Origin: CAJBLF01 sp964542965
Lineage (GTDB): Bacteria > Patescibacteriota > Gracilibacteria > Absconditabacterales > Absconditicoccaceae
Assembly (NCBI GenBank): GCA_964542965.1
Contig: CAZIVH010000007.1
Span: 1 to 41,203 of the forward strand
Reading direction: 5' to 3'
DNA length: 41,203 bases
The position numbers were made by a program, and so were the translations under genes. Positions 1 to 11,284 of this stretch are shown here, one piece after another. How positions within the stretch are numbered: the stretch's first letter is position 1; each line of letters opens with the position of its first letter. The notes beneath the pieces are model-generated. The model was not told the DNA's origin. It did not search any database and worked only from the letters and a program-made list of their open reading frames with translations.

Positions 1-3000
1 TAAGTTCAAGCAGCAAGCGGTCAGACCGTATTTGATCGTACGCCAGATTGGATGGTTCCCGTATACGTAGTTCAACTGATCGTCAATGATACAGAATGCA
101 TTTTCGGATCATTTACCAATCCCGTCAATATTGCTGTACTACTATATATTGTCTTCGGTGAAGCATAGCTTGGTTGCTGCATATATAACGATTCTACTTG
201 TGTAGCGTTGAGACTAGTATTGAAGAGACGCGCTTCATCGACCCGTCCACTGAGGAAGTTATGAGTTGTCTGTCCTGCCCAAGCACCGATTCTTCGATTT
301 TGTGCTGCACCGGTAGAAAGACTTCCTGGACTAGTAGTTCCTGTAGCTACAATCACTCCATTCACATACAATTGCCTATTGGTAGCAGAATTGAACACGA
401 CAGCTATGTGTACCCGTTCTCCGATAGGAGCAATTGAACCTGCTACGGTAATTTGTTCAGCACCATCCGTACCTTTTGCAATCACCGCAGGATATCCAGA
501 ATTTTGGAATGCGATACCTCGTCGATCATTGTACGTAGCTTCAGGATTTTTACCAAAGGTGAATATTCATTCGGTAGTAGCTGTCCTAGAACGTTTTGCC
601 CGGACAGACATCGTAAACGGATAATCATTTATAACCGGCATATTGTTCTCTATATAATCACCTGAACCGTCAACTTTCATCACAGACTCTCCTGACCGAG
701 TATCGGTAACCGCATTTCCATATCATGTAAAGAACATATTGCTTGGTCATACATCATAGAATCTCGTACCAGCACTTGTTCCATTCAATCGGAATTGTTC
801 GCCTACTATATAATCATAGAATTGCACTGCGATACCCGTCTGTGTTGCGTTGATAACCTCGCCTGGATTCTTATCGGCAAACGCTCATGTCAAGAAGGCT
901 ATGATCAAACCGCTCGTACTATTCGCTGCTGCATGATTGGTTGCCGTTCCGCTCAAGGTAATGATAATCTTATTGGTACCACTCAACGTAAATGCACCCG
1001 TAAGTCCTGCTGGAACATTGCTGATCGTAACATATCCGCTGCTTACTACGGTAGAGCTGAATGTTGTACCAGCCAATGTCGCTATAATACTTCCGCTAAT
1101 AGTTCCATTATATGCTGATGTGTTTTCGTAGAATGTCTTTGGTGAATAACTCAACGCAGCTATTTCCGTCACATCAAATGCAGAGCTGGACACTCCCGTC
1201 AATGTTCCATCGCTCGCTTTCAATGTCACTCCTGTCTTCGCTTGATGCAGCGTTGTAGTCAACGTCGTTGTCGATTGTCCTCCTGCAAATGCAACGCTTG
1301 TCGTAAACGTTCACGGTATCGATCCTGTTCGCGATAATGTCTTCGCTCCACTATACGTCGTCGCTATATTCCGGAATTGATCGATCGCCGTAATCTTCGG
1401 TAACACAAAACTTATTCACGACATCTGATTGATGCCTGTTCATGTATTCCCTGTGATAGGCAAGAATGTCTGTCACGATAAGCTTATGATTAGATTCCTT
1501 CACGATCACGCAACTTGTCCTAACGTTCAGAAGTTCGTCACGTTATTCGTTATTCACGCTATCGTCGCCGTTCCTGGATTCGCTGATGTCCTCAAGATGT
1601 TTCCCGTTCCTAATATACTACCCGTGATCGCTTGTACCTGACATCCGCTCCGGATGAAGGTATCTAATTTATTTGCATTGGAATCCGTAGAGAAGGTAAT
1701 CGTAAGTGCTGTGCTCGTTGCAGAATAGGTTGCAGCGGTTACATCATAATTAGTGCCTATATTACCATAGGCGACACAGCTTCCTGATTTGAATTGCCGA
1801 TTGTTTGGCGCCGTCAAAATCAACGTAGCGTTTGTTTGGTTTGCCGCAAAATCCGTAGCTAGCTGTTCTTGGATGGTTATCTTGCCTAATGAAGTCCATC
1901 CAGATCAGAGATCGGAATTCACCGCCTTATCTGCAGAAACATTTGTTCCGCTCGATGCTGCCGTCACCAAGACGCTGAAATGATTACCCATAAAAGTAAC
2001 GTATGGCGTACCTGATCTCATATATACATGAGTCGTTGTAAGATAGGTGAATGAATTTCCATCTTCCGAAGAATAGATATCTATGAGTTCTCCTTCACTT
2101 CTTCCTGGCACCGGCATTCTGAAGATTACGTTCATATTATTATTTCCCGTATCCTTGAAATAGATATGGTTTGTACTTCCTACGCTCATTGCAGAGATTG
2201 CCGGAGCTCAGATCGAAGCAGAATATCCTGCAGGGTCACTGAATACCGGAACGTTCAATGTTCCGACAAATGATGTTCATCACACATTTTGAAGGACCGC
2301 TCATGCAGGGATTTCTATCTCCGCCAATTGTCCGCCATAGGTATTTGATGAATGAAGTATCGTAGGTAACAGCAAATTTCCCGTAAATGATCATAAGTAG
2401 ATATTTGCGGTTCCGATCAATGCATTGCTATCAATAGGTGGATATACCGTATTAGCTCATGTCTGATATCATGATCCAATCAATGCATTCAATATTCTTT
2501 GCTCCAATGTAAGTTGTAAAGGTACAACAATCAGTCCTCCCGTGTATGTTACAAGTCCTGTCTTTCCATACACATTCATATAATTGATCTGGACATTATA
2601 GGTTCCTGAAACCAACGGTCAAATATTATTTACCGTCCGAACATTATTCGCTATGGTTCATGTATATGTAGCACCGCTAATAGTCAATGATATAGAATAC
2701 ATTCTAGGATCAGTAACAATTCATGTCAATGTCATAGTACCTTCATATACCGTTGATGCAGCATAACTTGGCGCAACCATATAGAGATTCTTTACCTGTG
2801 TCGCGGTAATCGCACTATCGTAGATATGTACTTCATCGATATCTCAATCCCGATCTTGGCTAGTATAATATCCATCTCATCCGACAAGCAAAGACGCTCA
2901 CGTCAATACTCTTCTCAGACTATTACCGGTATTGTATACTCCATCGACATACATACTCGTACCGGTACTCGTCTGCACCATCGCCACATGATATCGTCTA

Positions 3001-6000
3001 CCTGTAGAGATAGCAAATGTCGATTTGAATGATGAGCTATGTGAATAGAATGTTATATAGCCATTATTTACATCGAGCATTTCGTATGTAGTGACACTTG
3101 AATTTCCATTACCTATGATTGTATCATATGTCGCTGTACTGTTTGCCTTGAACCATGCGCTCATGGTATAGTTCGATAACGTATATGATCAGATGGCGAT
3201 ATTGGATGTGCTATTATTAAACACCATAACGGTTTCTCATGATTGTGATGCTGTCGTAACATATGTTCCTGTCGTGATACGATTATTTGGAGAGTAATCA
3301 TAGAAACGTGTTCACGAATATGCTCCTTTCAACCGAAGTTGTTCTCCTGCAATATAATACGGATCATCAGTGAATTGGATGGCAATGCCTGCTTGCGTAG
3401 ATCCAGATACTTCACCTTGATTCATGCCGCTAAATGCACCGTTCAGAAACGAAACAACCAATCAACTCGTATTGTTTGCAGAAGCGTGACTCGTAGCATT
3501 CCCGCTCAAGCTTATTATTACTTTGTTGTTTCCACTCAGAGTAAATACGCCCGTAAGTCCTGCTGGCACATTGCTGATCGTAACATATCCACTGTTTACT
3601 ACGGTAGAGTTGAATGATCATGTCGATAGCGTAGCGGTAATCGTATTGACGATACTTCCATTGTTTATTCCTGAATTCTCATAAAAGATCAACGATGAAT
3701 AGCTCAAACTAGAAAGCACTTGATATACATCAAATGCAGAGCTGGACACTCCCGTCAATGTTCCATCGCTCGCTTTCAATGTCACTCCTGTCTTCGCTTG
3801 ATGCAGCGTTGTAGTCAACGTCGTTGTCGATTGTCCTCCTGCAAATGCAACGCTTGTCGTAAACGTTCACGGTATCGATCCTGTTCGCGATAATGTCTTC
3901 GCTCCACTATACGTCGTCGCTATATTCCGGAATTGATCGATCGCCGTAATCTTCGGTAACACAAAACTTATTCACGACATCTGATTGATGCCTGTTCATG
4001 TATTCCCTGTGATAGGCAAGAATGTCTGTCACGATAAGCTTATGATTAGATTCCTTCACGATCACGCAACTTGTCCTAACGTTCAGAAGTTCGTCACGTT
4101 ATTCGTTATTCACGCTATCGTCGCCGTTCCTGGATTCGCTGATGTCCTCAAGATATTTCCCGTTCCTAATATACTACCCGTGATCGCTTGTACTTGGATA
4201 CCGCTAAGCGTAATGGAATCTGCTTTATTGGTTCCACCTACCGTCATCGTTACCGTTATCGTAGATGCTGCTATGGAAAGCGATGCAGCGCTTATGTTTC
4301 CTTTGGTTGCATATGTTCCTCATCCGATTCCTGATCTAAATCTCCGATTGCTTGGTGCAGTCAAAATCAAGGTAACGTTGGTTCCTACAGAGAAATCGGT
4401 GTTTACCCCTTCAGCGATAGTCATATTGCCCAGGGTTGTCCGTCAAGATCAAAGATCTGAATTTGCCGCCTTATCCGCAGAGATACTTGTTCCGCCATTT
4501 GCTACTGTTACTACGACCGTAAAGTGATCGGTCATGAAGCTAACATACGGTTGACCGTTGATCTCTATGACTGGCGTGCTCATACCAAAAACAAATGAGC
4601 TTCCATTATCATCAGAAAAATAGATATCGATCGATTCTCCGATCTGTCTTCCCGGTACCGGCATCTTGAAAGCTACATATGCTGAATCGCCGCTGCTATT
4701 CTTGAACTTCATCGGATTGTTTCCTCATACATCGATTGCAGATACACCCAGCTTTCCTAAAGCATTCTTATAGGATTGTGGATTTTTGAATTTTGGAGCA
4801 CGAAGCACTTCTGTATTTTTATTTCCCGTGGCGTCCTTTACTTTTATCTCTCCTGGGAAGTGTACTTCAGCCATCATTCCACTTATAGTATCCGCTGACT
4901 TAATCACCATAGGATATGGCAATTCTCCATCTGATACTGCTAAATCGACATCTCCCGATCCCACCAAGACATCTGGACTGACTGGAGCAAGCGTTTGGAT
5001 TCCTGTTGTATATCATTCATCTTTAAGCAATGCCATTATTTTTTGTCTAAGACTTCGTACGATAGTGAATGAAACAGCCGTGCTATTCCCTGCAGCATCG
5101 TACGCTATCATTTCATAATTTCCTTCAGGCAGTTCTACTTTACCGGATTGTATACCTCCTGTAATATACTCTACATCGTATCCTGAAATGATCGCTCACG
5201 AAAAACTTCCATTATCACTGAATCCCACTTCGATCTCTCCTGTATAGGTAGCGCCGGATTCCACTCAGGTAATGATTGGAGCTATCCTGTCTATCATATT
5301 CACGCTTGCATTGATATTTCATGTCGTACCCTGTTTATCGACATATTCCCAAACAAAGTTACCGTTATCGGTAAAGGTATACCATTCGCTGCCTAAATTG
5401 TTTACGATCATATATGTCGGATCCAGTCACGTCAATGTTGCAATGACATTGCCGCTTGTCCACGTAGCTGGAGAGTATATGACTTGTATACCTGTCGTGC
5501 TGATAGTCAATGCATTAGTATAAATCAACGTACCTGTCTTTCCGTAGATATTAGTGTAATTCAAGGTGACATCGTATGTACCGTCTGCGAATCCTGTACT
5601 ATACGGCAATGTCCTCCACTTACCGGTTCCTGCATTAGTTCCTGTCGTAGAAAGCACTACTCCGCTGATTACTGCATCCACCTTGGTAATTCTTGATGGC
5701 AATTCTCCGTATAATATTGGCATATTCGTAAATGCTGTCTGCATATCAAAGCTTGGAGCAATCATATAGAGATCATTGATCTCTTGAGCAGAAAGCGCTT
5801 TGTTGTAGATACGCACTTCGTCTACCGCTCATGACAGATAGTTCGTAGCCTTTCTTGGATATTTTCCTATCGTCCGTTGCGGAGAGGTCGTAGACAACGA
5901 AACATTGTTTGTATTTGTTCCTCACTGTATTCCATTGACATAGATTGTCCTACTTGTCGCTGACGCAAAGACTCCGACTACATGATACCATTGTCCAGCT

Positions 6001-9000
6001 TGTGCCGTTATACTTGCATTTGCTGTTCTCGCAGTCGTATTTCTTACGGTAACCTGGAATGTCGTATTGCTCAGATTAATTCCGTAATAAACTTTATTTG
6101 TCGTACTTGCTCCTCTAAAGACGATACCTTGTGTGCCCGATACTCTATCGGGTCTTACCCGAGCAGAGATTGTAAACGGATAGATGACGGTAGGTGTTGT
6201 AGATCTTGAAACAGTTCTCGATCAGTTGAATAGCAGTATTGCATCTCATGATCGTCATCCATTCATACCGGCTGCAGATGCCGTAAAATTATATCACCAT
6301 CATCAGAGATCATATATCGTGGTTGACGCATACGATCCGTCCAATCGAGCAAGCAAACCTGAAGATTGCGTACCGCTCGTAGTATCATAGATAATGCTAT
6401 CAGAGACATTTCTTATCACTCCATTGCCGCTGAATTGTGCATATACTCGTTTGATGCCATCACCTCCTGCACCGGTCAAGGTTCGTGAGTAATTTCCATT
6501 GTACGCTATTCGGTTTGCTGCATCGCGCTCTGCAATACTATTCCCGAATCTCATATGCGTAGCACCTGAAATAGTTGATGTTAACGATACAGAGAGTCAT
6601 GTTGCATACGCAGCATCTGCATTGATCGTAAACGATCATGCTTCCGTTCCTAGATAGAATTGCGTGAAATGGTTTGCCTCGAAGATAGCATACGGTTCTC
6701 CATCAATAAGTTGCACCTCGACATCAGTCAGATATTCTCGATGTTCTCCATCTTGAGAGTAATAGACATTCACGGTATCTCATTCATTCATTCCTGGCGC
6801 TGGAATCCTGAACGTTGCAAACATAGCGTTTCCTGATCCATCCTCGAAATTGACTTGTTGATCTGCTCCTACGTCTACGAGGGTAATTACCTCATCTTTA
6901 CGTTCTGCATCAAGCTCTTCCGTATCCAAAAATACGGGAGCCGTAAGTTCTCCGGTAAATATTCCATCATCCTTTATTTTGACGACGGTGTTCTCGGGAA
7001 TCTGGACTTCAGCTATCTTTCCGCTCAATTCATTTACTGATTGGAGAACTACCTGAGTAGCCAATTCTCACTCCAATTCTGCCATATCCAACATATCTGA
7101 TCATATCAATGCATCTTTTGATAACTGCACCAATGATTTCTTACTAAGCGTATATCATTTTTCTTTCAATAACTTTTCCGTCATCCTCTTTTTGCAGATA
7201 GTATCATTTCTTGGACACTCGGATAATCTCATTTCCAAACCTGAAAGGATAGGGATATCCAAAAACGGATCGAACATATCGGCAATATGTATTCCAGAAA
7301 GCGCACCTATTTCTTCTAAGGAATCCTGTAACACGTTTGAAAATATATTTTCTCATAAGACAATAGATTCTGGCATCTCTCCTTCTTGTGAAGATTCATG
7401 TGTACCTGTTGTTGTCGGCAACGCTGTCTGTCCATGAAGCTGATACTCAACATAGCTAACATTCAGCGCTTTCCTTGTCTTTGGTCCGAGATATCATCGT
7501 ACTGCCCTATTATTTTCCTGTCCAATAAGAAGATCATTTATATGCTGATACTGATAGACAGACGCGATCACTGCGTCTGAAAATACTCCGTCAAATGCAT
7601 TTGAATAGAGCTGCAATCGATTGAGCATCTTTTGGAGTTCGATGATCTTGTCGTTATATTCTCCTTTATCATATGCACGATCAAAATATGTTTCGACGAT
7701 TTCTTCTCCGGTAATAACCTCACCAGTAATGGTTTCTTCAACAACTCATCCAGTAGTTTGTAGTGCTTCTTCTCCACTCACTGCGGGAATCACTTCTGGA
7801 ACTATTTCTCCTGTAGCCGTTTCTGGCGCTACTGTTTCTCATGTAGTTATCTCACCAGTCACTATTTCACCAGTTTCTACTTCACCAGTAATTAGCATTC
7901 AAGTATCTATTGCAGACTGTTCTTCAACCGAACCCGTTATCGTTATTCAAGTAAATTCCCTAGCTGCGATTAGACCATTTGCCTGCAATACTTCAGCTAT
8001 TTCCTCATCCTTCAATGCTTTTCTTCTGATCGTTGAAGGAATATATGCTTGTCCGATATATCGTTGAACCTGTATTTCATCATCGTAATAGGCAAAGTAT
8101 TCTGAGAATGTTTGTGGGCTAGCTGTCCTTTGTCCACGCAAAGGATCAAGCACATATCGTTGTCCATCATCCGCATACACGACAGCGACCCTATGATACA
8201 CTTTTGTCTCGAAATTCATGAATGAGATATACACATCATAGACCAATCCATATCATGTTCCATTTTCACCGCTGAAGATATTCTTTATCTCTCCACTGGT
8301 CACTTCAAGCAATGTATGATCCGAAAGTCCTTGAGTAACCAAGTCTGAAGCATCACCCTTCAAAAGATAATCATTGGTTTCTCTTCGTGTCCGCACACCT
8401 GCTTTGAGTATGCTCGTAAGATTTTCGTAAGCAATACGAGAACAATAATTTGCTCCTGCTTCCCCTCCTGTCGTCACTACTGACTCAAGCGTATCGAAAG
8501 TAATATATCACGAAGCATTGATCTGAATAGCTTTAGTCGGATACACAACAGATAATGACATAGGCAGCAATGAGACTCCGCTCAAATCTACAGGAAGGAC
8601 ATCTCCTGATGTGACCTGAACCGCACCTACCACATCACCAGAAACATTATACAAAATTTCTCCACTAAGATCTTCCAACACTCCAGATAAATATTCTTCC
8701 TCATGAGATATCATATCTTCTCATGTGAGCATCATTCCTGTCATTGCTTCTGTTGGTGATATTATCTCTCCTGTACGTTCTTCTCATGTCATTGTTTCTC
8801 CTGTCGTTACCTCTGTTACTGGTAGCATCTCTCCTGTAAGTTCTCCTCATATCGTTGCCTCTCCTGTCGTTACCTCTGTTGGAACTACAGATACTTCTTC
8901 TGAAACCACAGGTGTTTCTTCTGGGATAATCTGTGGTTCATTCTCTATCACTATAGGAGTCTCCTCAGTAGGAACCACAATATCTTCAGCCTTATTGAAG

Positions 9001-9272
9001 GTTATAAAATTATATAAACAGATAATGATAAAAAATAACATTACGTGAATATAACTCAACCAGCGATGTTTATGCTTGTATACATGATGAATAATTACTT
9101 TATGTGTTTTATTGGCATGATCAGCTATTTTCTTGCTTGCATGGTCTGCATGTTTTTTGACTGTACAAAAAATTCTCTGAACAACGTTCAGGATTTTGCA
9201 TGTAGAGAATTTTTTGTTGCACAGATTAAACATACAGTTCGCGTCTCATAGATAATAAATTTTCTTTTGCAT
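1..9272 (-). CDS. Giant multidomain surface protein (C-terminus outside window)
   Basis: One reading frame with no TAA or TAG runs from 9272 to the window edge (about 3,090 codons) when TGA is read as Gly. Order of parts: His/Lys-rich cytoplasmic N-terminus; one membrane helix near residues 71-93; Thr/Glu/Gly-rich linker; a domain with Cys277 (NYCSRIAYENL), His360 (VYHRVAVVY) and Asp376 (YVLDPLRG), spaced like a transglutaminase/papain-type triad; second linker; peptidoglycan-binding-1-like domain (about 527-606, coordinates 7690-7455); then beta-rich modules. These include three LamG/concanavalin-like domains (about 6300-5760, 3200-2770, 650-140, each ending like VDEVRIYNKALSAQEINDLYM with variations) and three copies of a module ending in (N/D)HF(T/S) near 6670, 4530 and 1980. 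Start 9272 is preferred because TATAAT ends 9 nt upstream; ATG 9233 is the alternative. Likely an anchored adhesin or processing enzyme; substrate unknown. Frame continuity was checked by eye. Confidence 0.85.
1171..1637 (-). repeat. 467-bp in-gene duplication, copy 1
   Basis: This stretch matches 3727-4193 with one difference I can see (G at 1599, A at 4155). The offset is 2,556 bp, exactly 852 codons, so the copies keep the frame of the giant gene. They encode an Ig-like/filamin-like surface repeat containing TLHQAKTGVTLKASDG. Sequence on either side is related but clearly diverged. Confidence 0.93.
3727..4193 (-). repeat. 467-bp in-gene duplication, copy 2
   Basis: Second copy of the 1171-1637 segment. 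The region upstream in the gene's other repeats (near 1000-1060 and 3550-3620) is similar but has many substitutions, so this block is much younger than the surrounding modules or has been homogenised. Confidence 0.93.
9165..9217. repeat. Inverted repeat in the 5' coding end of the giant gene
   Basis: Arms 9165-9178 and 9204-9217 are perfect 14-bp complements (ACAAAAAATTCTCT and AGAGAATTTTTTGT). The 25-nt loop holds a smaller hairpin, TGAAC-AAC-GTTCA (9178-9190). It lies about 18 codons inside the start at 9272. In RNA it could fold near the ribosome entry region; on the plus strand the arm followed by T-rich sequence resembles a terminator, but no plus-strand gene ends here. Confidence 0.6.
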
Positions 9273-9281
9273 TACTATTAT

Positions 9282-9310
9282 ATTATACGGAGAGATTATC
9301 TCTGGAGCAA
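9282..9310 (-). promoter_or_regulatory. Promoter of the giant gene with palindrome in spacer
   Basis: Reading the minus strand, TATAAT (9287-9282) ends 9 nt before ATG 9272. A 17-bp spacer separates it from a weak -35 (TTGCTC, 9310-9305). The spacer contains a perfect 13-bp palindrome AGAGATTATCTCT (9291-9303), placed like an operator. The short distance from -10 to ATG implies a leaderless transcript. Confidence 0.5.
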
Positions 9311-9453
9311 AAAAAGACGATTTCTACTATATAATGGACTTGTTTTTTTCCTAAATTGTTGTGTAATATTCTTTAAAAGAGAAACACCTAATAATATCTG
9401 GACTTTACCTACAAAAACGATACATTTCATGGGTATGAATTTTATTCACCGAC

Positions 9454-10974
9454 ATGAATATCGCCTTTATGATGAATAAAAAAAAATCTCTCTATAGCAT
9501 TTTTTGATGTATATGCGGTTTATCCTGTGCTTTAGGACTAATTTTTGCTAATTTTGAAGTAAACACCTCCTTGAGCATTTTGCCTCCGCCCTATTCTGTC
9601 GTTTATTATCCATCACATATCACAGGGACCTATCTCAGCGGACCCGTCTATGTAGAAATCACGGGAGCAGACATCAGACCCAACATGAGTACGGGAATTT
9701 TCCACAACGGGACCTATTCATTCGATTTTCGGCGAGGTACATGACCATTCATTACCTGAGCAGCATATTCTACTGGGAATCTATGGTCCCATATAACAAC
9801 TAGTACCGTAATCGATCGGATAGATAACACCGCACCGACATTCGCATGAGTAATTGAAGGTATGACCTACACTATTCCTGTAACCATAACCTTTTCTGAT
9901 ACTTCACCGGGAGTGGCAGCGACACTCAATGGAGTTTCGTTCATTAATTGAGCTACCGTATCTACCAACGGCATATATGAACTCATCGTAACGGATGCAG
10001 CAGGAAACCGGACATGAGCGATATTTACCATCGCCATCAGTGAAACACCCCCACAAGAAAACAGTGCATGATGAGGTAGTGTATCCACAAAAGACAACTG
10101 TCCTGCATGAGACTTTTCACCAAGCTATTACGACCAAACCTGTGCATTAGATATTTCGCATATGGGCATGCTTTCTTGAGTAAATGTAGGGACACGAGAG
10201 CTCATCAGACAGATGTGTACCCAAAGAAATTGTCATAACGACTATTACACAAGCATCTGCGGACCTTGTTCGCCCACAACAGCCCATGACTTTAGCGGAG
10301 AGTTTCATTACGCGACACCGACGCAGCCAAATATTTTCGAATCACCCTTCCCCAAAGAACGAAACGATGCTTATCTCCGAGCATACCATCTCGGTATCAT
10401 CACTTCACCCAGCATAAAAGATGCCAATCTGACATGAGTGCTGTATAGAAAAATCGCAGCCAAAATGGCTTCTGAATTTGCAATGGATGTTATAGGACTT
10501 ACACCGGATACCAGCAGGGAATGCACATTCAAGGACATCAAAAAAGAGGTTCCTGAATTACAATATTACATAAAACTCTCCTGTCAATTGTGAATCATGG
10601 GACTTGATTATTACGGAGATCCAGCCACTATCTTCAATCCGGACTATATCGTCACGAGAGATCAGTTTGTGACTATACTTTCAAGAATGCTCTTCAGAGA
10701 CTCATTCAATATCAAACGCGAAGAATATACGTTCTTCGATAGGGTGAGAAATTTTGCTGTGCATACCTTAACGAACGCCACCCATGCGTTATGACTCAAC
10801 ATCAAAATAAACACGCCGCTTGACTGGTATACCAAGCATCTGGAAGCGATCAAAACATTATGAATAATGACCAACTATACCATTACCGCAAAAGAGTTCA
10901 GAATATACGTACTGCTTATCATGTACAGAATCGATCAGATAGGAATCAAAACCATCCAGGGACTCATACAATAA
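9454..10974 (+). CDS. Secreted protein with Ig-like and C-terminal SLH-like region
   Basis: About 506 residues ending at TAA 10974; in-frame TGA codons give Gly. The N-terminus (MNKKKSLYSIFGCICGLS from 9472) is a basic segment followed by a hydrophobic core, so a signal peptide or anchor. An Ig-like domain follows (about 9820-10020, containing DNTAPTF and VTDAAGNRTG, typical of bacterial Ig-like surface repeats). The C-terminal half has blocks such as ARAYHLGI-like and VTRDQFVTILSRML that resemble S-layer-homology repeats. Cysteines cluster near 10100-10270. ATG 9454, 9469 and 9472 are all in frame and none has a clear ribosome site. Divergent from the giant gene. Probable envelope role; not assigned to a named family. 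Confidence 0.8.
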
Positions 10975-11000
10975 TTTTTCTGTTGTTATCAAAAAAAATC

Positions 11001-11027
11001 CTCACGGAAATATGCGTGAGAACTATT
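11001..11027 (+). terminator. Terminator after the SLH-like gene
   Basis: CTCACG (11001-11006) pairs with CGTGAG (11015-11020) across an 8-nt loop, followed by a T-rich tail (AACTATTTTT). It sits 26 nt after the stop at 10974. Confidence 0.6.
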
Positions 11028-11284
11028 TTTCTATGTATCAATATTACCGCTATTCTAGGGGGATTTGTGTCATGGGTATATTTCCATTCACAGAGCATCT
11101 GACCAAACGCGTTTTCAAAACACATCAAGCTGATTACTTTCATTGATCTCCTGCCCGTTTTCGATCACCTTAACGATTTTTTTTCGGATAGCAATGATAC
11201 GCCAAAAACTTCACACAGAGATCAAAATGAGATCCGCATGATAGGAGCTTCTTTTGTCGTCATATGGACATATATTTATGATTG
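11028..11284. other. Gap between convergent genes; no firm gene
   Basis: A plus-strand frame open under TGA = Gly crosses this gap to TAG near 11371. It encodes a short hydrophobic stretch (TIFLCINITAILGGFVSW), but it has no ATG near its start, begins inside the terminator hairpin and overlaps the end of the convergent gene. A minus-strand frame is also open but composition gives no support. I do not call a gene. Confidence 0.4.

Noticed and set aside
3985..4527. 180-codon plus-strand open frame in the giant gene
   Set aside because: Its first part is repeated with the 467-bp duplication on the opposite strand; coding signal lies on the minus strand.
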